NCBI RefSeq assembly: GCF_038246755.1
Contig: NZ_CP134706.1
Location: 4,650,001 to 4,714,000, forward strand
DNA: 64,000 nucleotides
Direction: 5' to 3'
Source: Micromonospora sp. FIMYZ51
GTDB lineage: Bacteria > Actinomycetota > Actinomycetes > Mycobacteriales > Micromonosporaceae
Shown: positions 53,166 through 62,069 of the stretch, piece by piece
Position numbering within the stretch: position 1 is the first letter of the stretch
How the letters are laid out: the number at the start of each line of letters is the position of its first letter
Program-made: the position numbers and the translations under genes
The notes under the pieces: generated by a model
The model's database searches: none
Told to the model about the DNA's origin: nothing
The model's input: the letters and a program-made list of their open reading frames with translations, nothing else

Positions 53166-54505
53166 ACCACTCTCTCCTCGGCGGTGAAGGTGCGTCCGCC
53201 CCGGGCGAGGCGCTTCCGGCCAGCCGCGATCTCCCGGGGCAGGTCGGCGACGTACCGGTCGAAATCGATACGCATGTGCGGCCGGGCGTTCGTGCCCCAC
53301 CGCTCGATGGCGGCGCGCAGGGCTCGCTGCACGGCGTGCTGCTGTTCGTCGATGCCGGGCAGGGCATAGCCGCCGGAGAGATACGCGGCGACCAGTTTGG
53401 CCTGGACCTCCACGACCGGCAGCGCGGCACCGGTGGACTGCATCAGACCGACGAATGCCAGGCTGGGGTCGTCGAGATGGAAGACTCGCTGGTACAGCGG
53501 CAGTTGCTGGGGGTCGGGGCCCAGCCATTGCGGGGACAGGAACGGGATACTCACCCGGTACCCGGTGGCCCAGACGATCACGTCGACCGGGTCGGCGCTG
53601 CCGTCGGTGAACATCACCCGTTCCCCGTCCAGCCGTTCGATGCCGGGACGTGAGGTCACCTCGCCGTGGGTGAGCCGGTGCAGGATCGTGTCGCTGATCG
53701 TCGGATGGTTCTGGAACAGGCCACCGGCCGGGGCGGGTAAGCCGTACCTCTGCGGGGTCCCGACGGCGAGCCGCAACAGGGTCTCGGCGATGCGCTGCCG
53801 CAGCCGCCACGGCAGGGCGGCGAGGGCGCCGCCGGTCGCGTCGGCCGGGCGGCCGAACAGGTACTTGGGGACGATGTGGACGCCGCGCCGGGCGGAGAGC
53901 AGGACCGGCCCCCGAGCGACGTGCGAGGCGTCCACCGCGATGTCCATGGCCGAGTTGCCCATGCCGACGATCAGCACCCGCCGATCCAGGAAGACGTCCG
54001 GAGTGCGGTAGTCGTGGGCGTGCATCTGGGTGCCGTGGAACGTCCCCGGATAAGCCGGATCCGGATAGCGCGGATGCCAGTTGTGGCCGTTCGCGACCAC
54101 CACGGCGTCGTACCGCTCGGTGTCACCGGACTCGGTCGTCACCGCCCAGAGCCGGTCACGCTCGACGCGGGTGACCGTGCTCCCGAACCGGATGTGCGGA
54201 AGGAGCCCGAACGACTGCGCATAGTCGGCCAGGTAACTGGCGACGCGACTGGCCGACGGATAGTCGGGCCAGTCCGCGGGCATCGGAAAATCCGCGAACT
54301 CGGTGCGGCGTTTGCTGGTGTTCAAGTGCAGGGAGGCGTACGCCGGAGACAGGCCGCTGCTGTTGTCCCTGACCCACAGGCCACCGGGCCGGTCACCCTT
54401 TTCGTACGCCACCACCGCACAACCGGCGTCGAGCAGCGCCTTCACCGTGGCGAGACCGGCTGCTCCTGCACCGATCACCGCCACCCGACTCGAAGAAACG
54501 GCCAT
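53162..54505 (-). CDS. flavin-containing monooxygenase
   Basis: This 447-residue FMO-type enzyme has FAD motif GAGAAGLATVKAL near residues 11-23, the FMO region around NGHNWHPRYPDPAYPGTFHG, NADPH motif GMGNSAMD near 185, and an ATGY motif (VWATGYRVSIPF). It inserts oxygen into N or S, or makes esters from ketones (Baeyer-Villiger). GAGGAG precedes the ATG. First gene of the unit with the SDR and GPH symporter; divergent from a PucR-type regulator. Substrate unknown. Confidence 0.9.
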   Translation of the reverse strand: MAVSSSRVAVIGAGAAGLATVKALLDAGCAVVAYEKGDRPGGLWVRDNSSGLSPAYASLHLNTSKRRTEFADFPMPADWPDYPSASRVASYLADYAQSFGLLPHIRFGSTVTRVERDRLWAVTTESGDTERYDAVVVANGHNWHPRYPDPAYPGTFHGTQMHAHDYRTPDVFLDRRVLIVGMGNSAMDIAVDASHVARGPVLLSARRGVHIVPKYLFGRPADATGGALAALPWRLRQRIAETLLRLAVGTPQRYGLPAPAGGLFQNHPTISDTILHRLTHGEVTSRPGIERLDGERVMFTDGSADPVDVIVWATGYRVSIPFLSPQWLGPDPQQLPLYQRVFHLDDPSLAFVGLMQSTGAALPVVEVQAKLVAAYLSGGYALPGIDEQQHAVQRALRAAIERWGTNARPHMRIDFDRYVADLPREIAAGRKRLARGGRTFTAEERVV

Positions 54506-54568
54506 GGTGCTCCTCGACGGTTGTAGCTTCCGCCAAACCGTAGGGCCTGGCACGGGGGCGAATACATG

Positions 54569-54613
54569 GCGTGGACCACGCAGTTTCGGGTTCTTGTTGT
54601 AGCGCGCCACAAC
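54569..54613. promoter_or_regulatory. two palindromes in the monooxygenase/PucR promoter region
   Basis: GCGTGG-A-CCACGC at 54569-54581 and GTTGTAGCGCGCCACAAC at 54596-54613 (16 of 18 symmetric) lie between the divergent genes. They are candidate operators for the PucR-type protein. Confidence 0.45.
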
Positions 54614-54631
54614 GGCGGGGAGCATGACAGG

Positions 54632-55762
54632 ATGACGCATCCGGACGGCTGGACGACGGTGGTGGACCTGATCGAACGCGTCGTGGGCGATGACGAACTG
54701 CTGCCGTCGGTGGTCGCCGGAGTCCGTACCACCGTGCGGGAGGTCTCCGCACTGCCCACCTCCGACATCGCCGGGCACACCCGCGCTCTGCTGGTGGCCG
54801 CAACCCGCGCATTGGTCGCACGGCGCGGCCCCACCGAAGCTGAGCTGTCGTTCGTCGCGGACCTCGGTGTCACCCGTGCCCGGCAGGGCGTGCCGATCGA
54901 ATCGGTGCTGGGCGCGATCCACTTCGCCGAGCGCGCGATCTGGGCCCGGGCCCGGGAACTCGCCCGGGACCAAGGCGTCAGCGCCGAGCAGCTGCTGGAC
55001 GTCCGGGACCTTTACGACGACTGGGCCGAGGCCGTCCGGGCCCGGCTGATCAGCGCGCATCGGGCTACCGGAGCCAGCACCGATCCGCTTCCCGGGCGCC
55101 GGGACACGGCACTGCTGCGGCGGCTGCTCCAGGGTGGTTCGGCGGCCACGCTGGCAGCCGCCGAGGCTGGCCTTCCGGTCACCGACGGGCTGTGGGTGCT
55201 CGTCGCCCGGCCCGGGGACACCGCCGCCGGCATCGAACGAGCCGTGCGCGAGCACCCGCCGGTGCTGTGCGCAACCGTGGACGACCTGATGGTCGGAGTT
55301 CTGTCCCGGGCTCCGTCCGCCCGCCTGAAGGGGACCGGGACCGTGGCAGGGCTCGCCGGTCCGGCCGAACCGGAGAAACTCGCGCCGGTGCAGCGGCTCG
55401 CCACCGCAGCCCTGACCGCCGCCGAGTCCACCGGCCGCACCGGACTGATCCACATTGCCGACGTGGCCTGGCTGGCGGCGTTGGCCGAGCGGGCAGACCT
55501 GGCAACGGTGCTGCTCGACCGGTACGCGCCCGCTTGGGCGACACTCGGACCGACTGCCCAATCGGTGGCGCACGCCGTGCTCGCCTGGCTGGAGAGCGAC
55601 CGCGATGTCGACCTCGCCGGGGCGAGACTTTTCGTGCACCCCAACACGGTTCGCAATCGGGTCCGGCGCTTCGCCGCCGTCACCGGCATCAACCCGGCGG
55701 GCACCTTCGATGCCATGACCGCCTGGTGGCTTTGCCGAACCTGGCTGCACGACGCGACCTGA
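54632..55762 (+). CDS. PucR-type transcriptional regulator
   Basis: This 376-residue regulator has a helical N-terminal sensor region (about 15-165; GPTEAELSFVADLGVTRARQGVPIESVLGAIH is typical of actinobacterial PucR-like proteins). A middle domain follows, and a C-terminal helix-turn-helix (LDVDLAGARLFVHPNTVRNRVRRF-like, near 325-365) ends the chain. The ATG at 54632 has GGGGAG upstream and is preferred to 54566. It is divergent from the monooxygenase and probably activates it. Confidence 0.85.
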   Translation: MTHPDGWTTVVDLIERVVGDDELLPSVVAGVRTTVREVSALPTSDIAGHTRALLVAATRALVARRGPTEAELSFVADLGVTRARQGVPIESVLGAIHFAERAIWARARELARDQGVSAEQLLDVRDLYDDWAEAVRARLISAHRATGASTDPLPGRRDTALLRRLLQGGSAATLAAAEAGLPVTDGLWVLVARPGDTAAGIERAVREHPPVLCATVDDLMVGVLSRAPSARLKGTGTVAGLAGPAEPEKLAPVQRLATAALTAAESTGRTGLIHIADVAWLAALAERADLATVLLDRYAPAWATLGPTAQSVAHAVLAWLESDRDVDLAGARLFVHPNTVRNRVRRFAAVTGINPAGTFDAMTAWWLCRTWLHDAT

Positions 55763-55774
55763 TCTCGCACCGTG

Positions 55775-56099
55775 CGGCGTGTCCGCAGGTCACGACCTTG
55801 ATCTTTTGCGCGCCCGAAGGGAGCCCGTCCGGGCTGGCGAGGAACGCCACCACAGCGGCCACGTCGGCTGGCTTCGCGTAGTGGCCGACGGCGGTGAACC
55901 CGTTGATCGTGTCGGCGTTGGGGCCGTCGGCCGGGTTCAGTTCGGTGTCCGTGGCTCCTGGATTCACCAGATTCACGGTGATCGCCCTGCCGCCAAGTTC
56001 GCGTCCGAGTGCCTTGCCAGGCGCAGAGCCACCGCGGCGCCAATGCCACGACCACCACCTGTAACGAGAGCTACCTTGCCGTCAAGTGCGTTGTTCATG
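55775..56099 (-). pseudogene. internally deleted short-chain dehydrogenase
   Basis: Reading down from ATG 56099, the N-terminus MNNALDGKVALVTGGGRGIG and about 20 more residues are SDR-like. The frame then shifts near 56000 to NLVNPGATDTELNPADGPNA and KPADVAAVVAFLASPDG, the C-terminal quarter. The catalytic Ser/Tyr/Lys region (about 130 residues) is deleted, so the product is dead. Confidence 0.75.
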
Positions 56100-56688
56100 A
56101 CGGAAAGCCTTGTCGACAAAAGGCCAGCCGTCTGGCGATGATCTCTTCTTCGTACTGGCTCTCAGGCCGCAGGGCTTGCACAAAGGACACGAAGTTTGGT
56201 GCCAGCACTGTCACCTGGTAGTCCCACTCGTGGTCGACGTGGACTACTCGCGGTTCGCCGTCGGGCCCGCTGTCCCGGTAGTCGAACGCGATCATGTCGT
56301 GTCCGGCGGACGGGCAGGTGGCGAAGTAGACGCCGATCGCCGGGTAGCCCCATTCCTCGATCCAGAAGCGGCTACCTGCCTCGCCTGCCAGCGAGTAACG
56401 CCTCTTTCGTCCGATCCCCATGATGCCGTCCACCGCGACGTGAGTTTCAGCCCACGTGGTCCGGCTCGGCGCAGGACAACACCTGTCGTGCGGCATCCCC
56501 CCGTTATGCGACCGCATCAACGCCACGTACGACGCCGGCAGCCGGTAACCCAGATCCGCCTCCACCGAATCGATCAACGCGGGCGACGGGGGCACATCGA
56601 CGTATGCGCCGAGCGCGTACTCGTTGTCATCCCAGAAGGTGTCCGGGTCACGATCCGGAAAAATCCCCCGATCAGGCCCCTCGAACAT
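56095..56688 (-). CDS. SMI1/KNR4 (SUKH) family protein
   Basis: This 197-residue cytoplasmic protein has the SUKH pattern: VEADLGYRLPASYVALMRSHNGG at about 47-69, later IEEWGYPAIGVYFATCPSAGHDMIAFDYRD and a C-terminal SFVQAL helix. GGGAGGG lies just before the ATG at 56688. SUKH proteins often serve as immunity proteins against contact-dependent toxins, but no toxin is seen beside it. It partly overlaps the SDR remnant by five bases. Confidence 0.85.
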   Translation of the reverse strand: MFEGPDRGIFPDRDPDTFWDDNEYALGAYVDVPPSPALIDSVEADLGYRLPASYVALMRSHNGGMPHDRCCPAPSRTTWAETHVAVDGIMGIGRKRRYSLAGEAGSRFWIEEWGYPAIGVYFATCPSAGHDMIAFDYRDSGPDGEPRVVHVDHEWDYQVTVLAPNFVSFVQALRPESQYEEEIIARRLAFCRQGFPS

Positions 56689-56890
56689 GACCCTCCCTAC
56701 AGTCGGTTCGACACCGTACTCGGCCCGAGTCATCGCACCGATCGTGGAGGTGACACTGCCCGCCATCCGACTTGCCACACGGATGCCTTGTGGGCGTGGC
56801 GGGCCTACGGCCACGCGCTGGCCCTTCCGGGACGACGCCGTCGGGGCGCCGTCTTCGCGGAGGTCAGCGGCAGTGCAGCATGATGGGGTC

Positions 56891-57568
56891 GTGCCGCGAT
56901 CCATTTCACCGCAGGGCCGCGCCGGTCGGCCCCCATTGACCTCCCGCGCGCAGATCCTGGGGGCCGCCCGGAAGATCATCGATCGGGACGGCTGGGAGAA
57001 GCTGACCATCCGCCGGCTGGCGGGCGAGCTGGGCATCGGGCTGGCGACGCTGTACCACCATGTGCGCGACAGAGAGGATCTGCTGGTCGAACTGCTCAAC
57101 GAACACGCCGAGCAGACCTTGCGCGGTGACCTGCCCGACACGCCCCGCGACCGCATCATCGCGGCGATCACCGCGATCCACGACTCACTTGCCGCATGGC
57201 CGTGGGCGGCGGAGGTTCTCACGACCGACGGCTTCCTCCGCCGCCTCGGCCAACCGGCCCTGCGGATGGTCGAAGCCGTCGTAGGCGGAGCCATCGACCA
57301 CGGGTGCACGCCCGAGCAGGCGGTCCACGTCTTTCGAAGTCTCTGGTACTACACCGTCGGCGAGATCCTCGTTCGCGCCCATTCCGAGGGCCGTCGGCAC
57401 GGCGACGGCCCGCCCGCCCAAAACGACACTTTCTTCACGGAAATTGATACATCGCGATTGCCGCTCCTGGCGGGCGTCGGCGACCGGTGGCCGGCACTCG
57501 CCGCGCAGGACACCTACCCGCAGGCACTCCGCGCGTTCGTCGATGGGCTGCTCGCGCAGGCCACGTAG
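56891..57568 (+). CDS. TetR family regulator
   Basis: This 225-residue regulator has the helix-turn-helix at about 15-62 (SRAQILGAARKIIDRDGWEKLTIRRLAGELGIGLATLYHHV) and a TetR_C-type C-terminal domain. The GTG at 56891 is taken as start; the upstream frame to 56624 overlaps the SUKH gene on the other strand and is rejected. No obvious target gene adjoins it. Confidence 0.85.
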   Translation: MPRSISPQGRAGRPPLTSRAQILGAARKIIDRDGWEKLTIRRLAGELGIGLATLYHHVRDREDLLVELLNEHAEQTLRGDLPDTPRDRIIAAITAIHDSLAAWPWAAEVLTTDGFLRRLGQPALRMVEAVVGGAIDHGCTPEQAVHVFRSLWYYTVGEILVRAHSEGRRHGDGPPAQNDTFFTEIDTSRLPLLAGVGDRWPALAAQDTYPQALRAFVDGLLAQAT

Positions 57569-57591
57569 CCCGACGTCGATGGGCTGCTCGC
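57539..57591. repeat. 17-bp direct repeat at the end of the TetR gene
   Basis: GTCGATGGGCTGCTCGC occurs at 57539-57555 (codons for VDGLLA) and again at 57575-57591, after the stop. It looks like a partial duplication of the gene's 3' end. Confidence 0.85.
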
Positions 57592-57710
57592 CAAGGTGAC
57601 TGTCGCCCGGCGTCGAAGCGCGGCACGTCGCCCGGGGCAACCATGAGCCGCCGCGGGGCTGCCGGAGACGTCGCCGTCTCCTCGTCCACCAGCATGCCCC
57701 GGGCGTTGCG

Positions 57711-59000
57711 TCAGTCGCAGACCGCTTCCTTCTGGAAGGCCGACAGCGCGTCGTCGATGGGGTGGTGCTGCGGCCGCCCCGAGGCGTCCAGCTTGTTCCA
57801 CCGCACGAGGTTCATCGCGATGGACATCTGCCGCTTGCCGTCGACGCTGGTCATGGACAGCGTCTGGGCTCCCCAGACGGTGCCGTCGTGGCCCCAGAAG
57901 GTGCCGCAGCCCGCAATCGTGTACCTGTGCAGCCCCAGGCCGTAGTCGACGATCTCGCCGGTCTGGCTGATGACCGGGACCGTGCGCTGCATCTGCTCCA
58001 ACGACGACCGCTTGACGATCCTGCCGGCGAGCAGCATCCCGTAGAAGCGGTTCATGTCATCGACGGTCGACACCAGGCCAGCCCCGGTCGACACCCACGA
58101 CATGTTGTAGACGGTGTAGTCGCGCGGTGGGTTGATCAGGCCGAAGAACGCCTCGTAGATCTCTGCGTGCGGTCCCTTGATGTTCGTCCCGGTCGGGAAG
58201 CCGGTGTTTCGCAGACCGGCGGGTTCGATGACGTTGCGGGTGATGTACTGCTCGGCCTCGACGCCGCTCACCTTTTCCAAGAGTTGGCCGAGGAGCAGGT
58301 AATTGGTGTTGGAGTAGGTCCCGGGGGCGACACCGGGCTCGTCGGCGGGAGGCGCCGCCAAGCCCATCCTGATCAGCTCGACCGGGTGCCATTGCCTGAA
58401 CCGGTTGTCGTCCAGGCTCTTGGTCGAGCCTTCGGCAGGAAAGTTCTGCAACGAGGGGAATGCGTAGGGGAGGTAGTCGGGCAGGCCGCTGGTGTGGTTG
58501 AGCAGCATCCGGACGGTGATCCTGCGACCGCGTTCCCCGGGAACCAACTGGGGCAGGTACCGGCCGATCGGCGCGTCAAGTTCGATGCTTCCCTGCTCGA
58601 CCTGCTGCATTACGGCGACGGCGGTGAACGTTTTGGTGATACTGCCGACGCGGTGCCGCATGTTGGGCGTGACAGGACGGCCCGTCTTGACGTCGGCGAC
58701 GCCGGCGGCGTCACGCCAAACCCGGCGGTCATCGCGCACCTCCGCGTACACACCCGGCATCCCCGCACGGTGGATGCCGTTGATCGCGGACTTCAGGTCC
58801 CTGCGGTCGAAGCGCGTCGACGCCTTCGCGCCGTCGCCCGTCGCGGCCTCCGCCGCAGATACGGGAACCGTCGCGCCTGCGCCGATGCCCAGCACGGCGA
58901 CGCTCGCCCATGCTGCCGGCAAGATTTTCCACGATGTCCGCCCTCCATGAACGGTCTGGACGTGCCCGCTCCGCTGGACGGCGTACCCATTTTCGAACAT
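57711..59000 (-). CDS. secreted serine hydrolase (beta-lactamase/D-Ala-D-Ala carboxypeptidase type)
   Basis: This 429-residue protein has an N-terminal export signal (hydrophobic about 27-45, cleavage near SAAEAA). The class C beta-lactamase/DD-peptidase fold shows nucleophile Ser and Lys in GSITKTF (SxxK), YSN in TYSNTNYLL and HDG in WGHDGTVWG for the third motif. The family includes carboxypeptidases and esterases. The ATG at 59000 lies inside a 12-bp palindrome, so transcription or start choice may differ; no better in-frame start is visible. Confidence 0.83.
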   Translation of the reverse strand: MFENGYAVQRSGHVQTVHGGRTSWKILPAAWASVAVLGIGAGATVPVSAAEAATGDGAKASTRFDRRDLKSAINGIHRAGMPGVYAEVRDDRRVWRDAAGVADVKTGRPVTPNMRHRVGSITKTFTAVAVMQQVEQGSIELDAPIGRYLPQLVPGERGRRITVRMLLNHTSGLPDYLPYAFPSLQNFPAEGSTKSLDDNRFRQWHPVELIRMGLAAPPADEPGVAPGTYSNTNYLLLGQLLEKVSGVEAEQYITRNVIEPAGLRNTGFPTGTNIKGPHAEIYEAFFGLINPPRDYTVYNMSWVSTGAGLVSTVDDMNRFYGMLLAGRIVKRSSLEQMQRTVPVISQTGEIVDYGLGLHRYTIAGCGTFWGHDGTVWGAQTLSMTSVDGKRQMSIAMNLVRWNKLDASGRPQHHPIDDALSAFQKEAVCD

Positions 59001-59005
59001 GTTCG
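58994..59005. promoter_or_regulatory. palindrome over the hydrolase start codon
   Basis: CGAACATGTTCG is a perfect 12-bp palindrome within TTCGAACATGTTCGGAA. The half-site spacing of two differs from the four of actinobacterial LexA boxes. A repressor site over the start is possible. Confidence 0.4.
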
Positions 59006-59461
59006 GAAATCTAGCACACGCAAGCACGCCGAGCGCGGTCAGCACCGCCCCCGTGCGCTCGCGGAAGCGCCATCGACGACATCTCGGCAGCGAGCGCCAC
59101 GACGAACTGCCCCGACGAGCCGGGCGCGTCGTAGGGTGCCTGCGCCCTCTGGGTCCCGGTGCGCCAGCAGCTCCAGGTCCGTGGCAACCTCCGCCCGTGC
59201 CGGGTCGGTCGAAGCTACCGGTGCGGCGTCCGAGCCGAGCAACGTCGTGGCCGTCGCGCCGACCGGCGGCGACAATTACCCACCCGGCAGCTGCACACCG
59301 CCGCCAACATCCTGGCGAATCGCCTGCCACGCCGCGCCGTCCTCACCCAAACTGGCTGGCAACGCCGGCGGCTGCGCCGCGGCTGCGTCGTCGGCGCCGG
59401 CCCTGCCTGCTACCGCCGCTGCCGCATGTACGCTGCCCGGCGGAGGCTGCGTCGCGGCTGA
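59006..59461. other. no recognisable gene
   Basis: This stretch of about 450 nt has open frames on both strands but none with family motifs or ribosome-binding site. It precedes decayed genes and is probably itself decayed sequence. Confidence 0.5.
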
Positions 59462-59818
59462 TCCGCCGGAGGCGTACGGCGTCGACGGCCAGGAGCAGGC
59501 CACCCCACGTGCAGCCGCGCACGTCCGACAGCGGCTCGCGCCTACCGTGCGTGCCCTCATCGTCGACGAGGTCTTCGAAGCCAACGACCTCGACATCGCG
59601 ATCACCGAGGCAGCGATTCAGGCGGGTATCGCGGTCACACTCGGTCGAACTGCCGCTCGTGAGCCACCGGGACGGCCTGACCGACGTCCATGTCGATGTC
59701 GTGCTCTCGCTATGGTGGAAGGACCTGTGGGACCTGGGCGGCGCCGTACTTCCCCTCGCGTTCCATGCGTTCAAGGGCGGCTACGAGGAGGCGGCAATCG
59801 GGTCAGTGCTGCTGTAGT
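59462..59818 (+). pseudogene. UvrD-like helicase remnant
   Basis: Frame one gives PPEAYGVDGQEQA and VRALIVDEVFEANDLDIAIT, then AIQAGIAVTLG, like the Walker B region of a UvrD/AAA helicase branch. A deletion and frame change near 59640 lead to VELPLVSHRDGLTDV and LWWKDLWDLGGAVLP followed by AFKGGYEEAA, matching a later part of the same type of protein. Walker A and most of the chain are gone. Confidence 0.6.
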
Positions 59819-59892
59819 GCGTCCGGCTGATGGCTGGGACGATATCGGCTTTTAGCGAGCCGCTAAGCTTGACGCACTTGTCGCCGAGGCTC

Positions 59893-60237
59893 ACCCGCCC
59901 GGGAAACCCTCGCCACCTGCGCCACCCGCCTGGACCGCTACCGCGCCGCTCTCGACAGCGGCACCGACCCGGCCATCGTCAGCCGCTGGATCAGCGAAGT
60001 CCAAGCCGAACAGGTCACCGCCGAAGCCACCCTGCGTCGCCTCACCGGACGCCAGACCATGACCCCGGACGAGATCCGCCGACTCGTGGAAGCACTGGGA
60101 AACCTCATTACCGTGCTCCGCGAAGCCGACCCCGCAGACAAGGCGGTGATCTATCGCGAATTGGGGCTCAGGCTCACCTATCAGCCAACGGCCCGGATGG
60201 TGTCCGCCCAGGCGATCCCAAATGGATCATGTACTAA
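59893..60237 (+). pseudogene. serine recombinase C-terminal remnant
   Basis: The frame containing RLDRYRAALDSGTDPAIVSR, ISEVQAEQVTAEATLRRL, MTPDEIRRLVEALGN and READPADKAVIYRELGLRLT is the coiled-coil C-terminal end of large actinomycete serine recombinases. The catalytic domain is absent. A small hairpin TTAGCG-AGC-CGCTAA lies just upstream at 59852-59866. Confidence 0.75.
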
Positions 60238-60239
60238 AT

Positions 60240-60666
60240 TGTGTCCGAGGGGGGATTCGGCCACAGACATCCAGCACACCTGCCGGAAACAGGTGTTCAT
60301 GCGTTGCACAGTAGAGTCCAACGCCCAGGCGGTCAATCAGAGGCTATCGGGCTGTGTCCGGCGCCGCGGATGCTTGAGCTGATCGATGTGCTCTTGGCTG
60401 GCGACGTCGGGCACCTCTAGGCGATGGCGGTCGGCGGTGTACCGATGGCGGCATCGCCATCTGGAGTTCCTGCCGGATGGTGTCCAGTGCCTGGGTGACG
60501 TGGATCTGGACGGTTCGCCAGGCGTGACTGAAGTCAGTGATGGGGTAGGTCAGGCCGAGTAGCGGCAGTGATCGGGCAGCGCCGAAGAGTCCGGCTCACG
60601 CCTGGTGCAACTCCACCAGAACTGGTGTCCGAGGCGCGCGGCGAGTGCTGGGACCGCTGCGCAGGC
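60240..60666. other. no intact gene; one hairpin
   Basis: The region holds a perfect hairpin ACACCTG-N7-CAGGTGT at 60276-60296 right after the recombinase remnant. Minus-strand frames have a short protein-like piece (LTYPITDFSHAWRTVQIHV) but with no recognisable family or start. It is probably decayed sequence. Confidence 0.5.
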
Positions 60667-61194
60667 TCATTCGAAGAGTTCGCGGATGACTCCCATGGCC
60701 CGTGGTGAAATCACCTCGTCTGGGTAGAAGTCACTGCACAGGCGTACGGCGTCGTCCACCGTCGCGACGCCGGCCAGCGCCGCCAAGGTACGGAGATCGT
60801 CCACGTCGCGGGCCCGGGCCGCGAGTGCTTTCATCGCGAAGATGTGCTCCGGCGAAGCCGCCATGACGCGCAGCCCGGGATGGTCGAAGACCCGCCGTCG
60901 GCCCGGGTCGGTCTTGCCGGAGACGTAGACGCTGGCTTGCTCATTGAGCCACCACGGGGGCAGTCCCAGATCGTCGGCCACCGCACGGGCCTCGTCGAGA
61001 ACGACGCCGTGTGGGACGAACATCGCATCGACGTCTCGGGTCACCCGCTTCGCATCATAGGCCAGCGCCATCGCGGCACCACCCACCACGAAGATGTCAG
61101 CGACGACGCCACGGCGGACGAGCCGCTCGCCCAGGCGGGCGAACGCGCGTTCCAGTTCCGCGCGCCCCATCAGGACGCCGTCCGACCCGCTCAC
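60667..61194 (-). CDS. nucleotidyltransferase-fold protein (DUF6036/AbiEii-like)
   Basis: This 175-residue protein has the minimal nucleotidyltransferase pattern: FVVGGAAMALAYDAKRVTRDVDAMF at about 30-54, with GG, Arg and the DxD pair. It resembles DUF6036 and the AbiEii toxin branch. The GTG overlaps the stop of the upstream 128-residue gene (GTGA), the usual tight coupling of toxin-antitoxin pairs. Candidate target: tRNA or protein modification. Toxin role is inference. Confidence 0.8.
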   Translation of the reverse strand: MSGSDGVLMGRAELERAFARLGERLVRRGVVADIFVVGGAAMALAYDAKRVTRDVDAMFVPHGVVLDEARAVADDLGLPPWWLNEQASVYVSGKTDPGRRRVFDHPGLRVMAASPEHIFAMKALAARARDVDDLRTLAALAGVATVDDAVRLCSDFYPDEVISPRAMGVIRELFE

Positions 61195-61577
61195 GCCGCC
61201 GCCAAATCGTGTACCGACACGTACACGCCATGTTTTCGGAACGCCGCCGGCGCCCACGCCAGGGCATCGGCGCGGTGGATGGCCAGCTCGGCCGGGAACC
61301 AGGCCCGGTGCAGCACCCGGGTCTCGACCCACGCCGGCGGAGCAAGATCCGCCTGCGCGAGCAGATGCTCTGCGAGCGCCGCCAACAGCGCATCCCACCG
61401 TACGTCCCCGGTGGGCCCAGGCTCATCCTGCAACAGACCTACCCTGGTGTCGGCTGGCTCCCATCGGTACTCCTCCAGGAACTCCCACACCAGCTTCCAA
61501 CGGATCCGATCGCTGTCCGCGGACGCGAGATGGGTCGCCAACACCGCCAGGCTCATCGGTTCGTAGCCGGTACCCAT
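61191..61577 (-). CDS. hypothetical partner of the nucleotidyltransferase
   Basis: This 128-residue protein is mostly helical (SDRIRWKLVWEFLEEYRWEP, then DALLAALAEHLLAQADLAPPAWVE). I do not recognise a named domain. Helix-rich partners of this length are often found before DUF6036 proteins in actinobacteria, and the four-base overlap suggests joint expression, perhaps as antitoxin. GGAGGTGAGG lies upstream; ATG 61577 or GTG 61586 could be the start. Confidence 0.7.
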   Translation of the reverse strand: MGTGYEPMSLAVLATHLASADSDRIRWKLVWEFLEEYRWEPADTRVGLLQDEPGPTGDVRWDALLAALAEHLLAQADLAPPAWVETRVLHRAWFPAELAIHRADALAWAPAAFRKHGVYVSVHDLAAA

Positions 61578-61679
61578 AGCGCGCACCTCACCTCCGAACC
61601 CCAGGGCATTACCGGTTGCAGCCTATCGCCTCCCCCGCTGGCGAGCCCCGCAACGCCCTACCGCTGACCGCCCCGACCA

Positions 61680-62051
61680 GTCCTTGTCGGCGACGCCCAC
61701 CCCAGCAACCTCATACGCGACGCCACCGGCAACACCGTGCTGTGCGACTTCGACGCCAGCAGCCTCGGCCCCTGGCAGGTCGACCTCGTCGCCGTACCCG
61801 TCGGCGAAGCCCGCTTCCACCGCGCCGGACAACACCGACGCCTCGCCACCGCCTACGGCTACGACATCACCACCGACCCGCGCTGGTCACTGCTCCGCGA
61901 AGCACGCGAACTCAAAATGATCGTCGCAGCCGTACCACTCCTTAACAGCAGCCCCGGCATCGCCGACGAATTTGCCCTACGCCTTCACACAATCACTACC
62001 GGCGACGACCAGACCCGATGGACCCCCTTTGCTGACCTGCCCCGCCGCTGA
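61680..62051 (+). pseudogene. aminoglycoside phosphotransferase-like C-terminal remnant
   Basis: VLVGDAHPSNLIRDATGNTV followed by LCDFDASSLGPWQVDLV matches the catalytic loop (GDxHPSN) and Mg-binding DFD of the APH/choline kinase fold. The N-terminal ATP-binding lobe is absent and there is no start codon before the motif. The 3' end looks intact (a normal C-terminal helix, then stop). Confidence 0.75.
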
Positions 62052-62069
62052 TCAACACCGACGCCCACC

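Noticed and set aside
58994..59005. LexA (SOS) box
   Set aside because: Half-sites CGAAC/GTTCG are separated by two bases, whereas actinobacterial LexA boxes need four.
57762..59855. 697-codon plus-strand open frame
   Set aside because: Most of it is antisense to the serine hydrolase with clear SxxK, YxN and HDG motifs; only the 3' part overlaps the helicase remnant.
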